Of a DNA stretch of 64,000 nucleotides, positions 33,011 to 40,021 are shown one piece after another. Numbering within the stretch: the stretch's first letter is position 1; every line of letters begins with the position of its first letter. A program made the translations under genes and the position numbers. The stretch lies in contig NZ_CP125655.1 in the NCBI RefSeq assembly GCF_030053835.1, forward strand, positions 3,100,001 through 3,164,000, in the 5' to 3' direction. Below the pieces are notes generated by a model. That model had not been told where the DNA came from, ran no database searches, and was given only the letters and a program-made list of their open reading frames with translations. This DNA comes from Cellulomonas sp. ES6. GTDB taxonomy: Bacteria; Actinomycetota; Actinomycetes; Actinomycetales; Cellulomonadaceae.

Positions 33011-33066
33011 CGGCGCGGTCCCCGTGGTCCGGTGCCGGCCGGCCCCGGGGGTCGTGCGGTCCGCGG

Positions 33067-33516
33067 TCAGGCGCGGGCCGACCGGGCGGTGCGGTCGCGA
33101 CGCGGCCACAGGGCGATCGCCAGGCCGGCGAGCGCCGAGACGACGTGCAGCCCGTTGTCGGCGCCGTTGATGTTGAGGATGTTGGCGTCGGGGTTGTTCG
33201 CCACGACCAGCCCGTAGACGAACGTCGCGCCGTAGCCGACGAACAGCAGCCAGCCGTACGTCCGGGCGCGGGACGCGGTGGACCACAGGGCGATGCCGGC
33301 CAGGCCGATGACGATGTGCACGACGTTGTGCAGCGGGTTGATGGCGAACCCGACGAGCGTCTGCGAGTGGTCGTGCTCGGTGAAGCCGTCGAACCCGGTG
33401 ACGAGGAACCCGGCGAGGCCCACGACCAGGTAGACGATCCCGATCACCAGGGCGAGCCACTGGTGCGGCTGGCGCTCGGACGTCACCGCGGTGCCGGCAG
33501 GGGTGGGTGCGGTCAT
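33067..33516 (-). CDS. DUF4383 membrane protein
   Basis: A 149-residue protein with four hydrophobic helices: WLALVIGIVYLVVGLAGFLV, NPLHNVVHIVIGLAGIALWS (His-containing), YGWLLFVGYGATFVYGLVVA and GLHVVSALAGLAIALW. The NPLHNxVH and NxxDNxLHVV pairs define DUF4383. ATG 33516 follows AAGGAG. Function unknown. It is upstream of, and may be cotranscribed with, the 32336-33010 gene. Confidence 0.88.
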   Translation of the reverse strand: MTAPTPAGTAVTSERQPHQWLALVIGIVYLVVGLAGFLVTGFDGFTEHDHSQTLVGFAINPLHNVVHIVIGLAGIALWSTASRARTYGWLLFVGYGATFVYGLVVANNPDANILNINGADNGLHVVSALAGLAIALWPRRDRTARSARA

Positions 33517-33740
33517 GGCGGACTCCTTCGCGCGGCCCGGCTCGACACCGGGCCGGCGTCGTCGGGGCCGCGTGCAGTGGCGGCGCGCCTGGTCTCGACG
33601 CTGGTTCAGCCCGGCCAGCATCACCCGGCACCCCGCCGGGCGCATCCCGGCCCGGTCGGGCGCCGCTCGCCGTGCGGGGGCGGCCGGGGCGGGTGATGCT
33701 CGACGGCGACGCCCCTGCCGCCGACCACCCGGGAGCCCCG

Positions 33741-34340
33741 ATGTCCTCCGACGAGAGCCCCGCCCTGCGCGCGGTGCGCCGCCTCGAGCGTGCCGCCGGC
33801 CTGGACGCCGCGGTCGACCGGGTGCGCCCGGCCGTGCAGTCCGCGCTGCGCGCCGCCCCGGGGGTCGCGCGGCTGCTGCACGGCAAGCCCCTCGGCCACG
33901 CGGCCCACCCGATCGCGACGGACGCGCCGATCGGGTTCTGGGTCAGCGCGAGCGTGCTCGACCTGGCCGGCGGGGACGACTCGCACCGCGCGGCGGACAC
34001 GCTGCTGGGTCTCGGGATCCTGTCGGCCGTGCCGGCGTCGGTCACCGGGCTCGCGGACTGGGCGGTCTCGGGCCGGCGCACCCAGCGCGTGGGGGCCGTG
34101 CACGCCGCGCTGAACACCGTCGCCCTCGGCCTGTACGGCGGCTCGTGGCTGCTGCGGCGGCGCGGGCACCGCGGGCTGGGCGTCGCGGTCGCGCTCGGGG
34201 CGGGCGGGGTGCTGGGTGCCTCCGGCTACCTGGGCGGGCACATGGCGTCCCGGCTCGGCGCCCCGCCGCGCAGCGCGTCGGGTCCCGCGGAGCCGGCGAC
34301 CGACCGCCCGCTGGGAGGGTTGCGCGCGGCCGGCGCCTGA
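33741..34340 (+). CDS. DUF2231 membrane protein
   Basis: A 199-residue protein of the DUF2231 type: LLHGKPLGHAAHPIATDAPI (HPxxxxxPIG), GFWVSASVLDLAGGDDSHRA, LTGLADW in the centre, VGAVHAALNTVALGLYGGSW and SGYLGGHMASRLG. His residues within helices suggest a heme or cofactor site. Many relatives are followed by a Rieske ferredoxin gene; none is here. ATG 33741 follows GGGAG. It converges on a TetR gene. Confidence 0.85.
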   Translation: MSSDESPALRAVRRLERAAGLDAAVDRVRPAVQSALRAAPGVARLLHGKPLGHAAHPIATDAPIGFWVSASVLDLAGGDDSHRAADTLLGLGILSAVPASVTGLADWAVSGRRTQRVGAVHAALNTVALGLYGGSWLLRRRGHRGLGVAVALGAGGVLGASGYLGGHMASRLGAPPRSASGPAEPATDRPLGGLRAAGA

Positions 34341-34360
34341 GGGGAGGCGCGCGGCCGGCG

Positions 34361-34927
34361 TCAGGCGGGCCGGGAGATCGCCTCGGCGCCTGCCAGCGTC
34401 CGCGTCAGCACGCTCGTGAGCGTGCCCCGGGCCCCGGCCTGCGCCCACTCGCGCAGCGCGACCGTGAGCCCGGTGAGCGCCAGCGCGGCGGCGAGCTCGG
34501 CGGTCGCGTCGGGCGTCCCGCGCTCGCGGAGCGCCCGGACGACCGCGGCGGCGAGCCCGGCGTTCTTGGCGAGGTCCCGCTCCTGGAGCTCCGGGTGGGA
34601 CGCGATCACGCGCTGCCGCCGGACGACGCCGTCGGGGTGCTCCTGGATCCGGGCGGCGGCGGCGTGGGCGGCCGCGGTGGCGGCGTCCCACGGCGTCGCG
34701 CCGGGTGGCGCCCCGGCGACGGCGGCCGTGAGCAGCTCCTCGTACGCCGGGCCGCCGGCGAACAGCACCTCGCGCTTGTCGGTGAAGTGCCGGAAGAACG
34801 TCCGCTCGGTGAGCCCGGCGGCCTCCGCGATCTGGGCGGTCGTCGTCTGCTCGTAGCCCTGGGTGTCGAACAGATCCAGGGCGGCGCGCAACAGCCTCCC
34901 GCGCGAGTCCGGCTCCCAGCGTCCCAC
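34361..34927 (-). CDS. TetR-family regulator
   Basis: A 188-residue TetR protein if started at GTG 34927, which sits 6 nt behind a TATGCT -10; the ATG at 34960 would lie inside an operator repeat and upstream of that promoter. HTH: RLLRAALDLFDTQGYEQTTT, IAEAAGLTERTFFRHFTDKR. The C-terminal ligand domain has the SHPELQERDLAKNAG pattern of the MftR/AcrR-like group. It is divergent from an NAD(P)-binding oxidoreductase that it probably represses. Confidence 0.9.
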   Translation of the reverse strand: MGRWEPDSRGRLLRAALDLFDTQGYEQTTTAQIAEAAGLTERTFFRHFTDKREVLFAGGPAYEELLTAAVAGAPPGATPWDAATAAAHAAAARIQEHPDGVVRRQRVIASHPELQERDLAKNAGLAAAVVRALRERGTPDATAELAAALALTGLTVALREWAQAGARGTLTSVLTRTLAGAEAISRPA

Positions 34928-34933
34928 CGGTGC

Positions 34934-34939
34934 AGCATA
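34934..34939 (-). promoter_or_regulatory. -10 hexamer (leaderless) for the TetR gene
   Basis: TATGCT on the minus strand, 6 nt before GTG 34927. Confidence 0.5.
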
Positions 34940-34940
34940 C

Positions 34941-34992
34941 GTGATGACAGTCGCTGACATCGAGGAGTACGGTGACGGCAGTCGCTGACATC
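34941..34992. promoter_or_regulatory. Duplicated operator between TetR and SDR genes
   Basis: Two 21-bp direct copies, 34941-34961 and 34972-34992, differ at two positions; the shared core is CAGTCGCTGACATC. Spacing is 31 bp (three helical turns). Within each, CAG-TCG-CTG is a small dyad. The pair spans the space between the divergent starts. Confidence 0.65.
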
Positions 34993-35021
34993 ACTCGGCG
35001 GCTCCCGCTCAGGAGGACCCC

Positions 35022-35900
35022 ATGAAGATCTTCGTCACCGGTGCCTCGGGACACATCGGCTCCGCCGTCGTCCCGCTGCTCCAGGCGGCCGGGCACGACG
35101 TGCTCGGCCTCGCCCGCTCCGACGCCTCGGCCGCCGCGCTCGAGGGGCGCGGTGTCGACGTGCTGCGCGCCGACCTCGCCGACCTCGACGCCCTGCGGGG
35201 TGCCGCGGCCGGGTCGGACGGCGTGGTGCACCTCGCCTTCGTCCACGACTTCACCGACTTCGACGGCGCCGCGGCCACCGACCGGGCCGCCGTCGAGGCC
35301 ATGTCCTCGGCGCTGGTCGGCACCGGGCGCCCGTTCGTCTGCGCGTCGGGCACACCCGTCATCCCCGGCAGGGTCGCCACCGAGGAGGACCTCCCGGCCG
35401 TCGGCGGCTCGCTCGGGGCCCGCGCCGAGACCGGCCGCGCGCTGCTGGCGCTCGCCGACCAGGGTGTGCGCAGCTCGCTGGTCGGGCTGCCGCGCACCGT
35501 CCACGACGACCACGGGAACGGCGGGTTCGCCGCCGGTCTTGCCGCGATGGCCCGGCGGTCCGGTGTGTCCGGCTACGTCGGTGACGGCACCGCGCGCTGG
35601 CCCGCCGTGCACGTGGACGACGCGGCGGCGGCCTTCGTGGTCGCCCTGGAGCGCGCGCCCGGCGGCAGCGTGCTGCACGCCGTGGGGGAGGAGGGCGTCA
35701 CCCTGCTCGACACCGCCACTGCCATCGGCCGTGCGCTCGACGTCCCGGTGCGGCCCGTCGAGCCGGAGCAGCTCGGGTTCCTCGGGTCGCTCGCCGGCAT
35801 CGACCAGCCGGCCTCGGCAGCTCTCACGCGGGAGCGGTACGGCTGGGAGCCGGGCGGCCGGGGGCTGCTGGAGTCGCTCGCGGGTCTCGCGCGCGCCTGA
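35022..35900 (+). CDS. NAD(P)-binding oxidoreductase, extended SDR type
   Basis: A 292-residue Rossmann protein: MKIFVTGASGHIGSAVVPLL (dinucleotide loop), VLRADLADLDALRGAAAGSD, GVVHLAFVHDF, GLPRTVHDDHGNGGFAAGLA and VHVDDAAAAFVVALERAPGG. It lacks a clear YxxxK pair (the SGTPVIPGR...RAETGRALL region stands there), as in atypical SDRs that reduce or bind NADPH without classical catalysis. ATG 35022 follows AGGAGG. It is divergent from a TetR gene across a duplicated operator. Confidence 0.88.
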   Translation: MKIFVTGASGHIGSAVVPLLQAAGHDVLGLARSDASAAALEGRGVDVLRADLADLDALRGAAAGSDGVVHLAFVHDFTDFDGAAATDRAAVEAMSSALVGTGRPFVCASGTPVIPGRVATEEDLPAVGGSLGARAETGRALLALADQGVRSSLVGLPRTVHDDHGNGGFAAGLAAMARRSGVSGYVGDGTARWPAVHVDDAAAAFVVALERAPGGSVLHAVGEEGVTLLDTATAIGRALDVPVRPVEPEQLGFLGSLAGIDQPASAALTRERYGWEPGGRGLLESLAGLARA

Positions 35901-35907
35901 CGTCGCC

Positions 35908-35954
35908 GGCCGGGCGGTCGCCGCGGGTGGGGCGCCGCGGACGACCGCCCGGCC
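35908..35954. terminator. Bidirectional terminator hairpin between SDR and TetR genes
   Basis: GGCCGGGCGGTCG (35908-35920) and CGACCGCCCGGCC (35942-35954): a perfect 13-bp stem whose 21-nt loop is also partly paired. It lies between converging stops. Confidence 0.75.
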
Positions 35955-35960
35955 CGCCGG

Positions 35961-36620
35961 TCAGCGGGAGGAGCCGCCCCGCGCCGCGTAGGCCCGCAGG
36001 AACGCGCGCGCCCCGTCCGTCATGATCCGCTCCACGTGGGCGGCGTCCGCGCGCCGGCGCGGGGGCTCGTTCAGCACCCGCAGGATCGTCAGTGCCTGGA
36101 AGTGGGCCGCGGCGAGCAGGGGGTCGTCCGCGTCGAGCAGGCCGCGGGCCGCGAGCCGGCCGAGCGCCTCGGCGAGCACCTGGTCGTGCGCCTGCTCGAG
36201 CGGGTGGTCCACGAGCTCGGGCAGCAGTGGCTCGTTCTCGGCGATGAGCCGCGCAGCCGCACGGTAGTCGGTGGCCCGCAGCAGCACGCGCCCGAGCGCG
36301 ACCGCGAACGCCTCCGTCGCCGCGCCCAGGTCGGCGGGCGTCGTGACGGCGTCGTCGGCGAGGTGCCGGTCCACCAGCTCGCGCAGCGTCGTGAGCGCGG
36401 ACTCGCCGGCGTCCTCGATGACGCCGAGCAGCAGCCGGTGCTTGTCGCCGTAGTAGTCGTAGACCGTCCGCTTGGAGACCCCGGCGCGCGCGGCGACGGC
36501 GTCCATGCTCGTGCGCTCGACGCCGGACTCGACGAACAGCGTCCGGGCGGCGGTGAGGATCGCTGCCCGCTTGTGCGCCTGCCCCTCGCGCAGCGGCTTG
36601 CGCTCCTGCAGCTCCGTCAC
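35961..36620 (-). CDS. TetR-family regulator of the adjacent ABC exporter
   Basis: A 219-residue TetR/AcrR protein: HTH HKRAAILTAARTLFVESGVE, MDAVAARAGVSKRTVYDYYG, with a C-terminal TetR_C-like domain (ATDYRAAARLIAENEPLLPE, EPPRRRADAAHVERIM). GTG 36620 follows AGGAGG. It is divergent from the ABC exporter, with two identical-pattern operators in the 77-nt gap, so repression of itself and the exporter, relieved by a toxic ligand, is the expected circuit. Confidence 0.92.
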   Translation of the reverse strand: MTELQERKPLREGQAHKRAAILTAARTLFVESGVERTSMDAVAARAGVSKRTVYDYYGDKHRLLLGVIEDAGESALTTLRELVDRHLADDAVTTPADLGAATEAFAVALGRVLLRATDYRAAARLIAENEPLLPELVDHPLEQAHDQVLAEALGRLAARGLLDADDPLLAAAHFQALTILRVLNEPPRRRADAAHVERIMTDGARAFLRAYAARGGSSR

Positions 36621-36649
36621 CGTTCCTCCTCGTTCTCTGCCCCGCGATG

Positions 36650-36667
36650 CTACACCGCGTCGTGTAG
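36650..36667. promoter_or_regulatory. TetR operator 1, CTACAC-N6-GTGTAG
   Basis: Perfect 6-bp arms with a 6-nt centre (CGCGTC). Centre-to-centre distance to the second site is 21 bp, two helical turns. Confidence 0.8.
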
Positions 36668-36670
36668 TTG

Positions 36671-36688
36671 CTACACCACACGGTGTAG
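36671..36688. promoter_or_regulatory. TetR operator 2, CTACAC-N6-GTGTAG
   Basis: Same arms, centre CACACG. It overlaps the exporter -10 (TAGTGT, 36686-36691), which is 6 nt before ATG 36698; binding would block this leaderless promoter. Confidence 0.8.
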
Positions 36689-36697
36689 TGTGGCGAC

Positions 36698-37621
36698 ATG
36701 CCAGCCGCGACCCCGCCCCTGCTCCAGGCCCATGCGCTCGTCAAGCGCTACGGGCCCGTCACCGCCGTCGACGGGCTGTCCTTCGAGGTCAGGCCCGGCG
36801 TCGTCACCGGGTTCCTCGGGCCCAACGGGGCCGGCAAGTCCACGACGCTCCGGATGTTCCTCGGCCTGGACCGTCCCACCAGCGGCGCCGCGACCGTCGG
36901 CGGGCTCCGGCTGGCGGAGACGCCCCACCCGATGCGCGTGGTCGGCGCCATGCTCGACGCCCGCGCCGTCCACCCGCGCCGCACGGCCGCCGACCACCTC
37001 GCCTCCGTCGCCCGCGCCGGCGACGTGCCCCGCCGGCGCGTCGCCGAGACCCTCGAGCTCGTCGGGCTCACCGGGGCCGCGCACCGCGCCGCCGGCGACT
37101 TCTCGCTCGGGATGAAGCAGCGCCTCGGCATCGCGGCCGCCCTGATCGGCGACCCCGGCGTCGTCATCTTCGACGAGCCGCTCAACGGCCTCGACCCCGA
37201 GGGCATCCGCTGGGCGCGCTCCCTCATGCGCGACCTCGCCGCCGAGGGTCGCACGGTCCTGTTCTCCAGCCACCTCATGGGGGAGATGGAGCTGACCGCG
37301 GACCACCTCGTCGTGATCCACCACGGACGCCTGCTCGCGGACCAGCCGCTCGCGGCGTTCATCGCCGACCACACCACCGAGCGCGTCCGCGTCCGCACCC
37401 CGCAGCGGGACGCGCTGCGGGCGGCGCTCGCCCGCGCCGGGCTGGACGCCGCCGCCAACCCCGACGCCCCGGACCGCCTGGACGTCCCCGGCACGACCAC
37501 CGACCGCGTCGGCCAGGTCGCCGCCGCCGCGGGCATCGGGCTGTCCGAGCTCACCGACGTCCGCGACTCCCTCGAGGACGTCTTCCTCACCATGACCGCC
37601 CCCGGGAACGAGGCCGCCTGA
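36698..37621 (+). CDS. ABC exporter ATP-binding protein (DrrA/CcmA-like)
   Basis: A 307-residue ATPase: Walker A FLGPNGAGKSTTLRM, a Q-loop region, the signature FSLGMKQRLGIAAALIGDPG, Walker B VVIFDEPLNGLDPEG and switch HLMGEM preceded by LFSSH. A C-terminal domain of about 90 residues follows, as in the multidrug DrrA group. The start is leaderless. It overlaps no gene; the permease begins 1 nt after its stop, giving a simple two-gene exporter under TetR control. The exported compound is unknown. Confidence 0.93.
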   Translation: MPAATPPLLQAHALVKRYGPVTAVDGLSFEVRPGVVTGFLGPNGAGKSTTLRMFLGLDRPTSGAATVGGLRLAETPHPMRVVGAMLDARAVHPRRTAADHLASVARAGDVPRRRVAETLELVGLTGAAHRAAGDFSLGMKQRLGIAAALIGDPGVVIFDEPLNGLDPEGIRWARSLMRDLAAEGRTVLFSSHLMGEMELTADHLVVIHHGRLLADQPLAAFIADHTTERVRVRTPQRDALRAALARAGLDAAANPDAPDRLDVPGTTTDRVGQVAAAAGIGLSELTDVRDSLEDVFLTMTAPGNEAA

Positions 37622-37622
37622 C

Positions 37623-38378
37623 ATGAACCTGCTCGCCTCCGAGTGGATCAAGACCCGCACCGTCCGCAGCACCTGGGTGCTCGCCGCCGCCACCGTCGTG
37701 ACCACGATGGTCGTCAGCCTTCTGGGCATCAGCGGGCTGCTCGCGGACTGGCAGGCCGACCTGCCCGCCGACTTCGACCCCGTCGCCGTCAGCCTCAAGG
37801 GCATCCTCGTCGGGCAGGTCCTCGTCGCCACGCTCGGCGCCCAGACCGTGACCAGCGAGTACGCCACCGGGCAGATCACCGCCAGCCTCACGATCGCCCC
37901 GCGACGCGGCCTGCTGCTGGTGTCCAAGGCGGCCGTCACCGTGCTGGTCGCGCTCGCCACTGCCGTCGTCACGGTCGCCGCGAGCGTCGGGGCGAGCCAG
38001 GGCGCGCTCGCCGCCGCCGGCCTGCCGACCGCCGACCTCACCGACCCCGCGTCGCTGCGGGCGCTCGCCTGCGCCGTCGCCTACCTGGTGCTCACCGCCG
38101 TGCTCGGACTCGGGTTCGGCACCATCACGCGCAGCTCCTCGGGCGCCCTCTCGATCGTCGTCGCCGTCGCGCTGCTCGTCCCGGCGCTCGCCCCCGGGCT
38201 GCCGGGCGTGCTCGGCGAGTTCGCGGGGACGTACTGGCCGACCACCGCCGGTCAGGCGTCGTACACGCTCGACGGGGTCGGGTCGGTCACACCGCTCGTC
38301 GGGATCGGCGTCATGGCGGTCTTCACGGTGTGGACCACCGTCGCGGCGCACCTGACGCTGCGGACGCGGGACGCGTGA
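37623..38378 (+). CDS. ABC exporter permease (ABC-2 type)
   Basis: A 251-residue integral membrane protein with six hydrophobic segments. It starts MNLLASEWIKTRTVRSTWVL, the usual opening of actinobacterial ABC-2 permeases, followed by TSEYATGQITASLTIAPRRG (coupling helix), VAYLVLTAVLGLGFGTITRS and a final helix near 225-245. It is cotranscribed with the ATPase upstream. It converges on the next operon, with 18 nt between stops. Confidence 0.88.
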   Translation: MNLLASEWIKTRTVRSTWVLAAATVVTTMVVSLLGISGLLADWQADLPADFDPVAVSLKGILVGQVLVATLGAQTVTSEYATGQITASLTIAPRRGLLLVSKAAVTVLVALATAVVTVAASVGASQGALAAAGLPTADLTDPASLRALACAVAYLVLTAVLGLGFGTITRSSSGALSIVVAVALLVPALAPGLPGVLGEFAGTYWPTTAGQASYTLDGVGSVTPLVGIGVMAVFTVWTTVAAHLTLRTRDA

Positions 38379-38396
38379 CGCGGCGCATCCAGCGGC

Positions 38397-39098
38397 TCAC
38401 GCCAGCACGCCGGAGCGCAGCTCCAGGACGCGGTCCGCGCGCTCCGCGATCAGGGGGTCGTGCGTGGTGAGCACGGCGACGGTCCGGCGCTCGCGGACGT
38501 GCGCGAGCAGCACGTCCATGACGGTCAGCGCGGTCTCCGAGTCGAGCTGCGCGGTGGGCTCGTCGGCGAGCAGCAGGGCCGGCCGGGCGACGAGGGCCCG
38601 GGCCACCGCGACGCGCTGCTGCTGGCCGCCGGACAGCTCGTCCGGGCGCTGGCGGGCGTGCGCCGTCAGGCCGACGGCGTCCAGGGCCGCCGCCACCCGC
38701 TCGGCGCGCTCGGGGCCCGGCACGTCCGCCAGGCGCAGGGGGACCTCGACGTTCTCGGCCGCCGAGAGCACGGGCAGCAGCCCGAACGACTGGAACACGA
38801 ACGCCGCGCGCTCCCGGCGCAGGCGCAGCAGCTCGCGCTCGGGCAGGGCGCTGACCTCGGTGGTCCCCAGGCGCACCGTGCCGGCGTCGAGGCGCTCGAG
38901 GCCGCCGAGCGCGTGCAGCAGGGTCGTCTTGCCCGATCCGGACCGGCCGCGGATCACGACGAGCTCGCCGGGTCGCGCCACCAGGTCCACGCCGCGCAGC
39001 GCGTGGACGGCGCGCGGGCCGCTGCCGTACGTCCGGACCAGCCCGGAGGCGTGCAGCTCGTCCGCCGCGACGCGCGCGGTGGGGGCGGGGGCGCTCAC
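38397..39098 (-). CDS. ABC transporter ATP-binding protein (LolD/MacB type), last gene of a four-gene operon
   Basis: A 233-residue ATPase: LVRTYGSGPRAVHALRGVDL, Walker A IRGRSGSGKTTLLHALGGLE, signature LSGGQQQRVAVARALVARPA, Walker B LLLADEPTAQLDSET and switch LTTHDP. It belongs to the group that works with FtsX/MacB permeases. GTG 39098 overlaps the stop of the preceding ATPase gene (GTGA) and follows GAGGAGGA. Two ATPases with two permeases suggest a heteromeric complex or two alternative pairs. Confidence 0.92.
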   Translation of the reverse strand: MSAPAPTARVAADELHASGLVRTYGSGPRAVHALRGVDLVARPGELVVIRGRSGSGKTTLLHALGGLERLDAGTVRLGTTEVSALPERELLRLRRERAAFVFQSFGLLPVLSAAENVEVPLRLADVPGPERAERVAAALDAVGLTAHARQRPDELSGGQQQRVAVARALVARPALLLADEPTAQLDSETALTVMDVLLAHVRERRTVAVLTTHDPLIAERADRVLELRSGVLA

Positions 39099-40021
39099 CG
39101 GTCCTCCTCGTCGCGCCCACGACCGCCCTGCGGGGCCGGGCGGTCGTGCGGCGAGACGCGCACGTGGTCGGGCTCCAGGCCCAGGCGCACCCGCTCGCGC
39201 AGGTCGAGCGCCTCGACGAACTCCCGCGGCAGCTGGAGGCGGCCGACCTTGTCGATCACGGCGAACTCCTCGTGCAGGTGGTGCTCGCGGCCGTGCTCGT
39301 CGACGGCCGTCCGGCGCAGCGTCTCCGTCGCGGTGCGGCCGTCGCGGATGCGGACGGTGCGGCGCACGTGGGAGGCGACCGCGGGGTCGTGCGTGACGAT
39401 CAGCGTGGTCATGTCGAGCTCGGCGGTCACGTGCCGGATCGCCTCGAGGACGTCGGCGCTGGTCGCCTCGTCGAGCTCACCGGTCGGCTCGTCCGCGAGC
39501 AGCACCCGCGGGGCGTTGGCGACGGCCGTGGCGATCGCGACCCGCTGCTGCTCGCCGCCGGACAGCTCCGCGGGGCGGTGGTCGGCCACGTGCGCGACCC
39601 CGAGCACCTCCAGCAGCTCGGCGGTCCGCGCGTGACGACCGGCCCGCGAGCCGCGGCGGCGGGCGAGCTCCATCGGCAGGGCGACGTTCTCCGCGGCCGT
39701 GAGGTACGGCAGCAGGTTGCGCGCGGTCTGCTGCCAGACGAAGCCGACGGTGTCGCGGCGGTACACCTGGCGCTCGCGGGCGGACATCGCGGCCAGGTCG
39801 TGCCCCGCGACGGCGGCGCTTCCCGCGGTGGGCCGGTCCAGCCCGGACAGGATGGTCAGCAGGGTGGACTTGCCCGAGCCGGACGCGCCGACCAGTGCCA
39901 CCAGGTCACCGCGCTCGACGGAGAGGTTGAGGCCCTGGAGCGCCTGCACCTCGACGCCCTCGGCCGTGAAGATCCGCACGACGTCCTCGCACAGGATCTC
40001 CGGCGCCGTCATGGTCGTCAT
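39095..40021 (-). CDS. ABC transporter ATP-binding protein (LolD/MacB type) with C-terminal extension
   Basis: A 308-residue ATPase: Walker A LVGASGSGKSTLLTILSGLD, signature LSGGEQQRVAIATAVANAPR, Walker B VLLADEPTGELDEATSADVL, switch VTHDPAVAS. Beyond the usual end it carries about 75 residues (EEFAVIDKVGRLQLPREFVE, LEPDHVRVSPHD) that look like an AbrB/SpoVT-like swapped-hairpin strand pair, an unusual addition also seen in some actinobacterial LolD homologues. ATG 40021 overlaps the permease stop (ATGA); ATG 40012 is an alternative start. Confidence 0.9.
   Translation of the reverse strand: MTTMTAPEILCEDVVRIFTAEGVEVQALQGLNLSVERGDLVALVGASGSGKSTLLTILSGLDRPTAGSAAVAGHDLAAMSARERQVYRRDTVGFVWQQTARNLLPYLTAAENVALPMELARRRGSRAGRHARTAELLEVLGVAHVADHRPAELSGGEQQRVAIATAVANAPRVLLADEPTGELDEATSADVLEAIRHVTAELDMTTLIVTHDPAVASHVRRTVRIRDGRTATETLRRTAVDEHGREHHLHEEFAVIDKVGRLQLPREFVEALDLRERVRLGLEPDHVRVSPHDRPAPQGGRGRDEEDR

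Noticed and set aside
34322..34360. 14-bp direct repeat GCGCGCGGCCGGCG at 34322-34335 and 34347-34360
   Set aside because: It lies in the C-terminal coding ends of two converging genes, in sequence that is nearly all G and C; chance is likely and no function is suggested.
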